A stretch of 64,000 bases of DNA from Diphasiastrum complanatum. Taxonomy: Eukaryota; Streptophyta; Lycopodiopsida; Lycopodiales; Lycopodiaceae. Shown piece by piece: positions 1-11,258 of the stretch. The stretch's first letter is position 1. Each line of letters opens with the position of its first letter. Both the position numbers and the translations under genes were made by a program. The stretch spans positions 37,995,949 to 38,059,948 of the forward strand of contig CM055106.1 of assembly GCA_029204225.1 (NCBI GenBank). Direction: 5' to 3'. The notes beneath the pieces are model-generated. The model searched no databases. It saw only the letters and a program-made list of their open reading frames with translations, and was not told where the DNA came from.

Positions 1-359
1 AGATATCATCACCTATATATACATGATCCATCATGGTTTTGGGCAGGTATGAGTAGCCCTAAACCTATCCCTAATGCTAATTTTGGTGGATCTTTCATCC
101 CTACCAAGTTAGGGTTGGAGTCTTGGAGATCCCTCAACAATGCAAAAATTACCAAAAATAGCTCCTATTTTTTCTCCCTTGTATCTAAGCATAATTTGAA
201 CTCATTCCAAAGATTCTAACACTTAGGTCTACTTGAGAACATCCTTATGAATGGAATCCTATGCTATTTGGCACGTGTGACAAGCCACATCATGACCATC
301 TAACTATTTACAAGTCATATGACCAAAACTAGTCAAGCTAGAATTGTGAATTTTTAACA
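1..359 (-). repeat. 3' LTR of element A (partial)
   Basis: Bases 1-359 align without gaps to 5629-5987, with differences at four places. The inner end reads aatttttaaca, the usual CA end. The outer part of the LTR lies before the window. A GCACGTGTGA G-box-like motif lies at 271-280 and is repeated at 5899-5908. Confidence 0.93.
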
Positions 360-373
360 CTCCTCCTCACTAT
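360..373 (-). other. Polypurine tract of element A
   Basis: Read on the minus strand this is atagtgaggaggag, directly between the Gag-Pol stop codon (374-376) and the 3' LTR. This is where plus-strand DNA synthesis is primed in LTR retrotransposons. Confidence 0.8.
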
Positions 374-3300
374 CTAGCTTGGTTCAATCATTGCTTTACT
401 AATCACTCCAAGTGATGATCTGAAATTCATAAAAGGTGTCTTTTGAAGTGGTTTAGTAAGTAGATCAGCTACAAAGACATCAACTCACCAACAATGGATC
501 AACATTCATGAAAGATTGAGCAATATTGAAAAACGATAAATAGCTATAGGCACAAAGAGTTAGAATTATTGGTAAAAAAGTGAACGCAAAACTTGACTTT
601 CACAATTCCATCACTGGTCAGTTGCCTCACAGTCAAAACACATTCATTGCTTAGAACATGCTCCAAAGCAATCTCCTTGGCTTGCACCATTTCTCTCACA
701 AAGTGATGGCATATCTCAATGTGCTTAGATCTTGCATGGAAGATTGGGTTAGATGCAAGGTGTTGGGCTGATATATTGTCATTGTAGATGATTGGTGCCT
801 CCTCTGAATCCATGATCTTTAGTTCCACCAATAATCTCTTGATCCAAGGTACCTCCTTTGTAGTGGTTGTCAAAGCTTTGTACTCGGCCTCGGTTGAAGA
901 TAGAGATATAGTTTCTTGCTTTTTTGAAAGCCATGAAACCACACCTTCTCCTATGAAAGTTGAATAGGCACTTGTTGATTTCCTATCCCTCTTGTCCCCT
1001 GCAAAATCTGAATCACTAAATGCATCAAGGTTAATCACATCTCCTCTATATAGAATCCCAAAATCCAATGTACCCGAGATGTATCTTAGAATCCTCTTAG
1101 CCTTTTTCCAATGGATATTCAATGGCTTTTGCATGGATTGGCTCAACCTACATACACTAAAGCTAAGATCTGGTCTAGTTATAGTGATCCACATTAAGGA
1201 ACCTATAAGCTGCCTAAACAAAGTGATGTCCATGAAGGATCTTTCATCATCTTCATTTGGCACTTTTACATCTTGCTCCATTGGTGTGTCAACACTTTTG
1301 CATACTTCCATCTTAAACTTTTTCAAAAGACTTTGAGCATAGTTTACTTGACTTATAAAGATAAAATCAGACCCTCTAAGTACTTCTATGCCTAAGATGA
1401 AGTGAAGACACCCTAGATCTACCATCTTGAACTCTCAGGATAGATCTATCTTGATTTTTTCAATACCATCAACACTATTTCCACTAATGATGATGTCATC
1501 TACATAAATGAGTAAAAGTACAATACCAACATCATCAAACTTAATGTAAAGAGTGGGATCATATTCACTTTGAACAAAAGAAAGTGAAGTAAGATAGCAA
1601 TGTAGTCTTGAATTCCAAGATCTTGAGTCTTGCTTCAAGCCATAGATGCTTCTTTGGAGATGGCATACTTTGTTCTCCATTCCATGCTTGATGAACCCTT
1701 GTGGCTGCTCCATATAGATATCCTCTTCCAAAAAACCATTCAAGAAAGCATTAGAGACATCCATTTGACATAGAATCCATCCAAAATGTGATGCAAGTGC
1801 AATGATTAGTCTTATTGTGACCATCTTGGCCACGGGTGCAAAAGTTTCCTCATAGTCTATCCCTCTCTCTTGAGCATAACCTTTTGCAACTGATCTTGCT
1901 TTATGTTTGTTAACACTCCCATTTGCATTCAACTTAAGCTTGAAGACCCACTTGCATCCTATTACATTCCTTTGAGGTCTCTCAACAAGCAACCAAGTTT
2001 CATTCTCAATCAAGGCATCATACTCATCCAACATAGCTTTATACCATTCTTTGGAGTTCAATGCATCTTCAACATTAGATGGTTCTTCAAAACTAGATAA
2101 AGCATAAGAAGTGGATGAGATACCCTCAACTTGCTGTCCTTTGCCTTGATATGTGAGCCTTGATGGCTCCACTTTTGCCCTTGAAGATCTCCTTGGTGTG
2201 ATAGGTGGGTTTGGTGCTTGCTCCTCCATGAGCTCCTCCTCAAAACCAAGATCTTGCTCCTCGGCCATCTTCTTCTTGATTGTTGGAGCACTTGAGCCTT
2301 CTTCAAGCATATGCATATGATGTTCATCAAAGATGACATCCCTTGAAACAACAAATTTGTTCAAGGATGGGAGATAGACTTTGTAGCCCTTGCTTGAGCT
2401 TGCATATCCAAGCATGATCCCTCTTGTGGAAGATGGATCCTCCTTGGTTCTTGTTTCCAATGGCACATGCACATAACATATACACCCAAAAACTTTCAAG
2501 TGATTAAGATTGGGTTTCTTTCCATACAACATCTCATAAGGAGTTTTGCCTTCAATTGCTTTGCAAGACACCCTATTCATCAAGTAGTTTGCACATACAA
2601 GAGACTCACCCCAAAAGGATTTGGGCAAACAAGCATCTAATCTTAAAGCCTTAGAACATTCACATAATGTTCTATTCCTTCTTTCAGCAACTCCATTTTG
2701 TTGAGGAGTGTAAGGACAAGAAGTCTCTTTCTTAATCCCTTCCTCCTCACAAAAGGCCTTGAACTCATTGGAGATGAATTCTCCACCATTGTCACTTCTA
2801 AGAATCTTGATGCTATGATTATGATGCTTTTCCACAAACAACTTGAACTTTACAAAAGTATCAAATACTTGAGACTTGAAGGAAAGTAAGAACACCCAAC
2901 AATATCTTGAGTAGTCATCAATGAAGGTTAAAAACATGGATGAACCTCCATTAGATTTGGTGCTAGCAATGTGCACATCCGAATGTATGAGTTCAAGAGG
3001 ATGAGATGACTTTGTGATGGAGTTAGAAAACACCTTCTTATGTGCCTTGGATAAGGCACAAGCTTCACAAACCTTGTCTTCCTTCCCAATAGACCTTGGT
3101 AGGCCTAAAGCATACTCCTCCTTGATCATAGCCTCCATGGAACCCGAGTTGACATGTCCAAGTCTTTTGTGCCATAAAGTAAAGGTAGATATCTTGCTCT
3201 TCTCGGCCAACATGACAACATTAGTATCCACAAATGCATCCAGCTTATAAAGTTTGCCAAGTCTAGTGCCCTTAGCCACTATCTTACCCTTCTTCTTGAT

Positions 3301-4494
3301 GAAACATTCATTTGAAGCAAAGTCAACATTGAAACCATTGTCTACCATTTGGCCAACACTTGGTAGATTCTTTGTTATTGTAGGAATGTACAAAACACCT
3401 TCTATGTTGATCTTTTTGGAAGATCCTAAGCAAAGGGGAATGCTACCAACTCCTTCAATCTTACAAGCTTCATCATTTGCTGTATAGATAGACTTTATAG
3501 GTCCATCATAAGATAAGAGAGAAGAGAAAAACTCTCTTTTACTAGTCATGTGTGAACTAGCACCCGAGTCAATCCACCAAGGATCTTCTCCTTTGAAGCT
3601 TGTTGAAGAAAATATGGACATCATGAGAGAGTCCTCATGTGAACTCTCCTCCTCCTCCTCTTTGCTCATGTTGGCTTGGCTTTGATCTTGCTTCCTCTTG
3701 AGGCATTCCGAGGCATAATGCCCCATCTTGCTACAATAGTAGCACTTCACCTTTGATTTGTCCTTCTTGACTTTGGTGGTTGATGGAGATACCTTTGGGG
3801 GTCCTTCTTGATCCTCAAGCTTTGTAGACTTCTTGAATGTTGATCCTTTGCCTTTGGACTTGCCTTTGCCTTCGTCATCTCCACCTTGGATGGAAAGCCT
3901 ATCCATCCTCTCTTGCATTTGGCTCCTTCTTGATTCCTCGGCCATGAGTGTGCCTTGGAGTTCTTCAAGTATGGGTAGCTTACCCATAATTGCATATCCC
4001 TGAACCAAATTGTCAAATTCAAAGCTTAGTCCATTCAATATGAGTTGAACAAGCTCTTCATCCTTGATAGGGTCACCTATAAAGGCTAGCTCTTTGTTCA
4101 ATTCCTTTACTCTTAGGACAAAAGTATGTGCACTCTCTCCTTTCTTTTGATAGCTTCTATAGATTTGATTCTTCAAAGCTAACATTCTAGTTTGGTTCTT
4201 GGATTCATAGACCTTTTGCAAAGTATCCCAAGCATCTTGAGCTGAAGTGCAATCTCCTACCTCTCTTAAGAGTTCATTTGCAACATTCATTTTTATGCAA
4301 TGTAGTGCAACATTGCACCTCTTGATGTATTTGGCTTTTTCTTGAGGATGAATAGGTTCACCCTCCTTACCATTTACAATTTCCATCAGATCTTGCATGA
4401 TCATGATATATTCCATTCTAACTTTCCATATGAAATAGTTAGTTTTGTTGAGCCTTTCATTAGTATCCAAAAGATATGCATTTATAGATGCCAT
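374..4494 (-). pseudogene. Gag-Pol polyprotein of element A, one stop codon and a small insertion
   Basis: Copia Gag-Pol read right to left from ATG at 4494. The first 1019 residues are open. Gag has a CCHC zinc knuckle at residues 251-264 (C-X2-C-X4-H-X4-C) followed by the aspartic protease motif WIDSGAS (Asp309). The integrase shows the HHCC region (about 441-490) and catalytic DNGGE, and RT shows the YVDD box. A single in-frame TGA at 1435-1437 stops RT just before EFKMVDLG, where relatives read SEF; the same frame then continues through RNase H (544-1425). Near 480-643 extra DNA breaks the C-terminus; beyond it the normal ending (ADLLTKPLQK...) resumes and stops at 374-376. ARLVAKG is ARSVAKG here. 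Otherwise full length for the family (about 1300-1350 residues). It encodes the particle, protease, integrase and RT/RNase H of the element; this copy could not make full Pol without readthrough. Confidence 0.92.
476..643. other. Small insertion in the RNase H end of element A
   Basis: About 145-165 bp of sequence unrelated to copia separates NECV from the continuing tail. Its ends at 481-498 and 607-624 form an imperfect inverted repeat (14 of 18 positions match). The flanks acaaagacat (471-480) and caaaacacat (634-643) are similar and may be an eroded target duplication. It may be a tiny DNA-transposon derivative; exact borders are uncertain. Confidence 0.4.
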
Positions 4495-5292
4495 CTAGTC
4501 TCCTAATCAAGGACTTGACACAAATGAAGGTTACTTCTATTGATTTGATTGAAGGTCTACCTTATCCCACTTCTTAGGGACATGAAAAGATCAGTAATAG
4601 ACTTGCTATAAAGATCTAAGAATGATCTCTAACAAAATCAAATCATAGAATACTAGAAACAATGCACTTGCTTGATTGAAGTAGACAATACTAGTAGAAT
4701 TGCCCCTCTTTCTATAAAGAACATTAAAGCTTCCAAATGATCTGATCAAGAGTGAATTTCAGCAACCTAATATACTTCCAAAATCACTTGTAAAAGATCT
4801 AAATGGAACTTAATGAGGATGCAACACAATCTACTATCCAATCACAAGCAAAAAATGATCAAAATTGATGAAAAATTGATCTAATTTGGTGCATAAGTCA
4901 AGCAATGGTTGGACTGAACCTAAATCACTTTAGGAGGTGTCTACTACACCTTAGAACAGCCTTGAAGAGTCCCCAAAACTCTGATCTTCCCTCTCATTGA
5001 ATGCTAGAAAGCCTCCTCTATGAAATTACCTCCAAAACTTGCTTAGAAATCAATGCTTGGAGCAAGCAAAACTTGCTATCTTGGTAATGTGAATTGAATT
5101 CAACTTTGCCTCTGGTTTTAGACACCTAAACACCTGCAAATGAAGTCACACAACACCAATCTCCAATGTATTTGACTCACTTTGAGTTCTAGAATCAATA
5201 CTAGATGCTAAGATCCAATCTACACAAGATTTAGATCAAAAATTGTGATCAAATTGAATGAAAACCAAGGATTTAGCTCATTTCAGCCTTTA

Positions 5293-5305
5293 GGCTCTGA
5301 TACCA
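5293..5305 (-). other. Primer-binding site of element A
   Basis: The minus strand reads TGGTATCAGAGCC immediately after the 5' LTR. This is the classic plant copia site complementary to the 3' end of initiator methionine tRNA. Confidence 0.92.
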
Positions 5306-5987
5306 TGTAAAAATTACAGCAAATAAGGATCCTAAAACACTTGAAATGATGAGGGAAACAATAGATTATGATTTCATAAGATTAGCACAAGTTGAACCAT
5401 CAAAATCCATCAAAAATCTATGCTTGAACCTCACTAAATGGCCCAAATCCTTGAAGAAGGCTTCACACGTGTGAAAGTACGGACTCCCACAGTCTGAGTA
5501 CTGTACACCAGACCTACATTCAATCCTATAATCATTAGTAATCACAAGTACTCAAACAATTATGAACATAGAGAGCAATTGCACCATTATGAGAGAAAAA
5601 ACATGAAATTGCTTGATTGATTTTGGTGAGATATCATCACCTATATATACATGATCCATCACGGTTTTGGGCAGGTATGAGTAGCCCTAAACCTATCCCT
5701 AATGCTAATTTTGGTGGATCTTTCATCCCTACCAAGTTAGGGTTGGAATCTTGGAGATCCCTCAACAATGCAAAAATTACCAAAAATAGCTCCTATTTTT
5801 TCTCCCTTGTATCTAAGCATAATTTGGACTCATTACAAAGATTCTAACACTTAGGTCTACTTGAGAACATCCTTATGAATGGAATCCTATGCTATTTGGC
5901 ACGTGTGACAAGCCACATCATGACCATCTAACTATTTACAAGTCATATGACCAAAACTAGTCAAGCTAGAATTGTGAATTTTTAACA
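5306..5987 (-). repeat. 5' LTR of element A, 682 bp
   Basis: Bounded by TGTAAAAATT and AATTTTTAACA, with TG/CA ends forming a short inverted repeat. It adjoins the primer-binding site on the left and element B integrase sequence on the right. The palindrome tcacacgtgtga lies at 5463-5474. A TATA-like cctatatata occurs near 5640. Confidence 0.92.
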
Positions 5988-8271
5988 CTCTTCCCAAAAT
6001 TCTTTAGGCAGAGAAGCTTCCAGCCTAATGGCTTTTGCACATTCACACAAAGTTCTATTTTTTCTCTCAGCAACTCCATTTTGCTGAGGAGTATATGAAC
6101 AAGAAAACTCTCTTTGAATACCCTCTCTCTCACAAAAGTCTTTAAACTTATTGGAAGTGTATTCCCCTCCACTATCACTTCTTAAAGCTTTTATCTTGAA
6201 AGGAAAGCTTTAAAAGTAAGACAAACATCATAAACCATGGCTTTTGAAGATAGCATATAGATCCAAGAATGTCTTGTATAATCATCTACAAAAGAGACAA
6301 AACAGATGTCTCCTCCTTTCCTCTTAATTGATGAGAAATGAACATCTGAGTGTACATTAGAGGAGTTTTGAGCTCCAAAAAGACCCTTTAAAAATTCGTG
6401 CAAGATGTAGTTTATATTATTAAAATATTATAACACTAATACTTTTGACTTGCCATAACTTTTTAATCGTAGCTCAAAAGTATTCATCTACCATGTCATT
6501 GGAAAGCCCTTGTCAAGCGCTTTCCAATGCACCAAACTCCGCCAAATTTGGACTCACCACTAAAAAGTTATGTCAATTTTAGTGTGGAATCAAAATGTGG
6601 ACTCAAAAAGTTATGTTACGTAGAATTCAAATTTGAGTGTTTTGATTGGTCCATGTGTAAGAAAAAATTGAGAAAAAATATAAAAAGAATCTTTACAAAG
6701 GGTCCTTTTTGGATTTAGAACTCCTCTAATGCAAGTTCAAATGGTTGCTTTGTCTTTATACTTGATCTAGGAAAAGGCCTTTTGTGTGACTTTGCTAGCA
6801 CACAAGCTTCACAAGGTAGAAGCTCCTTTGACAGTGTCTTTAGTAGACCAACAGCTTTTCCTTCTTTGACCATAGATTGCATGGCTTTGAAATTGGGATG
6901 ACCCAATCTCTTATGCCACAGATCCTCCTGTAGAACCTTGGTCTCATAAGCAATATCTGAAATGTTAGCACTCTCCCTAGAATCTAGTTTGTACAACTTA
7001 CCAACTCTAGATCCTCTAGCAATAACTTCATTTTCTCTTGAGATTATACACTTGTCAACTTGAAACTTGACATCCAATCCACTATCAAACAACTGTCCTA
7101 CACTAATGAGATTCTTAGTCAATTTAGGTACATACAGTACATCATGTAAGCAAAAAGATTTTGATGATGATGCATGTAATGGAATACTACCTATTCCTTC
7201 AATTCTACACTCTACATCATTAGCAGTATAGATTGACCTTTTTGCACCTAAATATGGCATGAGATTAGTGAAAGAGTTCCTAGAACTAGACATGTGGGAA
7301 CTAGCCCCACTATCTATCCACGAGACTTCTTCATTCTTAAAAGGGAAAAATGAAAAAGTAGACATCATTAATGAATCCTCTCTTTCACTCTCTACACCCT
7401 CACACTCATCCTCACTGGTAAGGTTAGCTTGTTTAGATTGGTTCTTCTTCTTGAAACAGTTTGATGCATAATGTCCTTTCTTTCCACAGAAAAAACACTT
7501 GATCTTTGATAGCTTCTTCTTGCCACTGGATGTTGCACCTTGTGAGGACTGATCATCACCACCTTCTTTGGCTTTGTCCTTCTTGAAGTGTTGTTGTCCT
7601 TTGCCCTTGCTTCTTGACTTGTCTCTGATGAAGAGTGCTTTGTCATCTCCACCATATTTCAATGAAAGTTTGTTGATACTCAACATCTTGTTCTCTTGCA
7701 TGCTTTCTTCAGCAATGAGAACACCTTGCAGTGTCTCCAAGGATGGAAGATCCTCTCTTACAACATAAGTTTGCACAATATTGTCATACTCATCTCTAAG
7801 TCCATTTAGGACTACTTGAACAAGTTCAGTATTCTTAAGAGCATCACTAATACCAGCTAACTCTTGATGAAGATCCTTAACTCTCATGACATATGATGAA
7901 GCACTCTGATCTACTCTCTGATAACTTAGAAATATGTGGTTTCTAAGTGTAAGCAATCTAGAAGTATTTTTGATTTCATAGATTGTTTTTAGAGTATCCC
8001 AAGCTTCCTTGGCAATGGTGCATGTACTGATTTCTCTTAACACTTCATTGGTAACATTCATTTTTATAAAATGAAAGACAATTTTGGTTCTTTTGTGGAA
8101 TGCTGCAGCTTCATTAGGTGCAGTAGGTTTTTCTTCAGCTCCACTTACAATATCCATTACATCCTGTAGAATCAACAATGATTCCATTCTGATCTTCCAC
8201 ATTGCATAATTGGAAGATGTTAATCTCTCACTGTGCTCTAAGAAATGTGAACTAGATGAAGACATCTTCAT
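5988..8271 (-). pseudogene. Gag-protease-integrase of element B, interrupted
   Basis: From ATG at 8271 (or the in-frame ATG two codons later) a 518-codon frame runs to 6715. It has a Gag domain, CCHC knuckle (C259, C262, H267, C272), a protease motif WIDSGAS (Asp320) and the LWHKRLGHPNF pre-integrase region with its CEAC pair. It stops inside a MITE. Beyond the MITE the integrase core resumes (VHSDVHFSS..., 6356 down to about 6191), is broken by a short deletion near 6195, continues through DSGGEY and TPQQNGVAERKNRTL, and ends at 5988 where element A entered. The clear order and motifs make the assignment firm; no functional Pol can come from it. Confidence 0.88.
6357..6729. mobile_element. 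MITE copy 1 (TTAGAGG family), 373 bp
   Basis: Foreign DNA inside the element B polyprotein. The ends are inverted repeats of about 40 bp beginning TTAGAGGAGTT and sharing TCCAAAAAG and CCCTTT. It has no coding capacity. Copy 2 (20269-20641) has the same length and related interior (ggtgcattg...gcgcttt, tttttgagctac). The flanks TACA and TGCA may be a 4-bp target duplication with one change, so the superfamily stays open. Confidence 0.82.
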
Positions 8272-9010
8272 GGTGAGAAATTCTAGTAATGATAAAGAAT
8301 GGAGTTGAAAGAATGTTACTTGCTATCTCAATCTAGGATCTAACTATGCAATCTAGCAATAGATGTGAGAACAGATTCTCAATATAGAAAATCAATCTAT
8401 CTTGAATTTGGATCTTGCTTCAGTCACAAAAGAAGAGGCACATGCAAGCAAGAAGTCTATCTCTCCCACGAGTTTCAATGTACTGAAAAACTCTCTAGAA
8501 ACTTACTTTCAACTCAAACATAGTAATATGTGTGAAATGAAAAGTCTAAGACCTCAGAACACTCACTTCTATCCAATCCTACTTGATTGACAGTGAAGAT
8601 TGATGAAAAATGGTGAAAAAGACAGATATGTTCTCACTTTGGCATATCCCACAAGTTGAGTACTCTCTCAAACTCTTTGATTGCCTAAAACTCTTCTAAA
8701 AACAAATCGAATTGATTTAGAAACAAGAGCAACACATTCTACTCTCCAATATCTATCCAACAAGCTATAGAACATCAAATTTGGATCATTCCCTGAGAAG
8801 TAGCACTCATTACTGAGGGCTGATTTCACACGTGTGAGCTCTCTGTCCGTACAAAGCTCCGTTGGATCAGATCAGCCTTGATTTGATCCACTTATGATCC
8901 ACAGATTGCTTGTTTCTCAACGAGTTTGAATCCTTCTCCAAAATCTGACTTCATGCAAGCAAAAACACTGATGATCTGATGTATACACCCTCACCTCTTC
9001 AAAGCATGAA

Positions 9011-9022
9011 GCTCTGATACCA
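9011..9022 (-). other. Primer-binding site of element B
   Basis: The minus strand reads TGGTATCAGAGC next to the LTR, a perfect match to the plant initiator-tRNA type site. Confidence 0.9.
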
Positions 9023-9659
9023 TGTGAAGTTTTTAGCACGTGTGAACTTCACCACACACCCTACATGATCTTACTGAGGTGTTGTGATTGCACAAGATTG
9101 ATCAAAGAACAGTATGCTTGAAAAATATGAGGCAAGAGCACAATGGCATACATCTGATGAAAAAATCTAACTCTTCACTATGAGAAATGAATGTCAGAAA
9201 TAACTCTAAGTGTTCAGTATGGGAAAAAGAGGCTGCTCTCAAGTAGAGAGAGAAAATCATACATAGAAAACTCAGGTAGAGAGAGAATGAGTCCAAAACA
9301 CCAAAATCTCAATATTCACAATATGGCAAAACATGCCCAGCTTTTCCTACATGAGAGAGACTCGAATTCCTACAGTGGAGTTGCATGGAAAGTCCACTTA
9401 ACTGAACTAATTCACCTACCAGAGATCCACATGTGTAACTGCATGCATGTATGGTGCATGTACTGCATGTCAACTCATAAAATTTTCTAGACATGTCTAG
9501 ATCACCGAAACTAGTTTGCATGTTGCATGCACTGATTGCATGTGGTTTGCATGCATACAATAAGACTTTGCATGCTATCAAAACATCTGCATGTCATTAT
9601 AATTGAACCTATCTAACTCAAACCCGAGCTACACTAGAAGGATATGTGCTCAATTCACA
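9023..9659 (-). repeat. 5' LTR of element B, about 637 bp
   Basis: Starts TGTGAAG beside the primer-binding site. The right border is inferred from a matching TTCACA at 9654-9659, giving a 6-bp inverted repeat TGTGAA/TTCACA. The partner LTR is outside the window, so the right border is not confirmed. Confidence 0.68.
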
Positions 9660-11258
9660 CTCCTTATATGTACAACATGAAATCTATTGAAAATTATCAT
9701 GGTCATGATCCCAAACTCGAGATAGGAAGATAATATTTTAATAATCTTCACAATCAGGACTTAAGGTTCTGGTTGAGATTTAATAGGAAGCCTTCGGTTG
9801 AGATTCAACAGAAGCATCGGTTGAGTTGCGACGGAAGGTCTGTCAAAGGCTCAGTCGAGTTCTGATCAACGAGCGTCAGTTGAGGTGTAGCTCAGGACAT
9901 GGCAGGATTTTTTAAGCGGTGACTCGGTCGAGAGTTGGTGTGTAGTGGTCCGGTCCAGATGTGAGTCGTGGAGTTCAGCTTGGTAAGGAGCGTGAAGCCT
10001 CGGTCGAGAACTGAGCTACACGTCGATCAGGACCAAAGTGACGAGCTCAACAAGGATGCGTGTGTGAGACTTCAGAGTTATGATTTGGTAGCACAAATCA
10101 GAAAGATTTGGCTTGGATAAATGTCTATGTAGTTGTGGAATGGCGCCAAATGTTCACAGATTCCACTGACTCTGTGAACACGGTTTCTTTTTATTGTTCT
10201 TCATTTTGTTACTTCTATAGGATACAATTCTTTATGGTTTGGTCTTCTTGTTAGAACGGTTTCCAAGCAAAATCGTTTCTCAGATTACAATGAGTATTCC
10301 CAGCTATCAATGGAAAGAGACGGATACGTTACTCAGCTACATGCATATACAAGCCATGCAACCAGTCCTAGCTCAGTATAGATCAAAGTTCTGAATCAGG
10401 GAGCAAATCTACAATCTATCTACCAAAATCAGGGAACAAAACAATGACAAGATTAAGCCTCTCAGCAAGAAACAAGAAAACTAGTTTCCTAACAGCATAC
10501 TAACAGCCCAAGGATCAAGAAACACCCATTTCTTGATGCTTGGAATGCCCAAGAACAATCAAGGATAGGATTGTTAGAAAGTATGCAAATCAGATCCACA
10601 ATCTCAGCCTCTATAGTTTACCTGCATGCTGAAACTACAAAATCAAGAAACAAGAAAGTTAATCCACATCTACTTTCTACAAGCAAGAGAGTAAGCAAGA
10701 AATCTAATTATTCCACAAACACAAAAGAAAATCAGAACATTCTCATAGAAATTTCACTCAAGAAGATTGTCATGAATAAGGAGCTTTACAATCATCAAGA
10801 ACTCGTGGAAGATCTTCTTTATTCACTCAAGATTGATTGACAATACAATCAAAAGCTCTCTCACAAGAGAGGGGGGCCCTTAAATAAGCAAGAAGGCTGC
10901 CCATGTGGAGCCCAAGTGGCAATTCCACTAATTTGAAACATACAAGTGGAATTTGCCCTTCCACTAGAGGTCACCATCAAAAGGTGGCTCACTCTAAATT
11001 ATTTAAGGGGGTCTACGCTTATTTACAATGCTTAGAAAATATTACTAGCTCCTACATGGTCGTTCCTTCTCTGGGATACACCATGTAGGCTCACATAGAT
11101 AATTCACTATCATCCTAGCTAGTAATTTTTCGGCTCTCATGCTCGGCTCTCAACTTCTTCTACTCTCCTCCTTCTAAGACCTCCTCGGTCATGGGTGAGA
11201 GATAATCTATGTCTTCAGCTTGGCTCGGCATCTGGGGATTCCCTGGAATCTGCCAACA
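9660..11258 (-). mobile_element. Ty3/gypsy-like element, LTR plus leader only
   Basis: A minus-strand LTR (10151-11258) is followed by TTTGGCGCC (10142-10150), a gypsy-type primer-binding site, then by a leader (about 9720-10140) full of degenerate ctcgaccga-type units. The leader matches the plus-strand leader at 43470-43900, so both belong to one family. The body is cut off by element B at 9660. Confidence 0.72.
10151..11258 (-). repeat. LTR of the gypsy-like element, 1108 bp
   Basis: On the minus strand it begins TGTTGGCAG and ends CTGTGAACA, followed by the primer-binding site. It has a TATTTAAG box near 10873-10880 followed by a C-rich stretch and AATAAAG-type signals, as expected for the U3-R region. 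The inner ~110 bp match 43360-43469. Confidence 0.72.

Larger units (their letters stand above)
1..5987 (-). mobile_element. Ty1/copia retrotransposon A, young, nested in element B
   Basis: Minus-strand LTR retrotransposon whose 5' LTR is on the right (5306-5987) and whose 3' LTR is cut by the window start (1-359). In order on the minus strand it shows LTR, primer-binding site, untranslated leader (about 5292-4495), a single Gag-Pol frame in copia order (Gag, protease, integrase, RT, RNase H), polypurine tract and LTR. The leader has no convincing ORF. The two LTR copies differ at 4 of 359 aligned bases with no gaps, so the insertion is recent. It sits inside the integrase region of element B; the likely 5-bp target copy at the right is ctctt (5988-5992), but the left copy is outside the window. 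Confidence 0.93.
5988..9659 (-). mobile_element. Ty1/copia retrotransposon B, split by element A and a MITE
   Basis: Older minus-strand copia element. Within the window it has a 5' LTR (9023-9659), primer-binding site, leader (9010-8272), gag-protease and part of integrase. Element A inserted at 5988, so the rest of its pol and 3' LTR must lie to the left of the window. A 373-bp MITE (6357-6729) interrupts it between the GAG-pre-integrase region and the integrase core. The leader holds tcacacgtgtga at 8826-8837. Confidence 0.88.
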
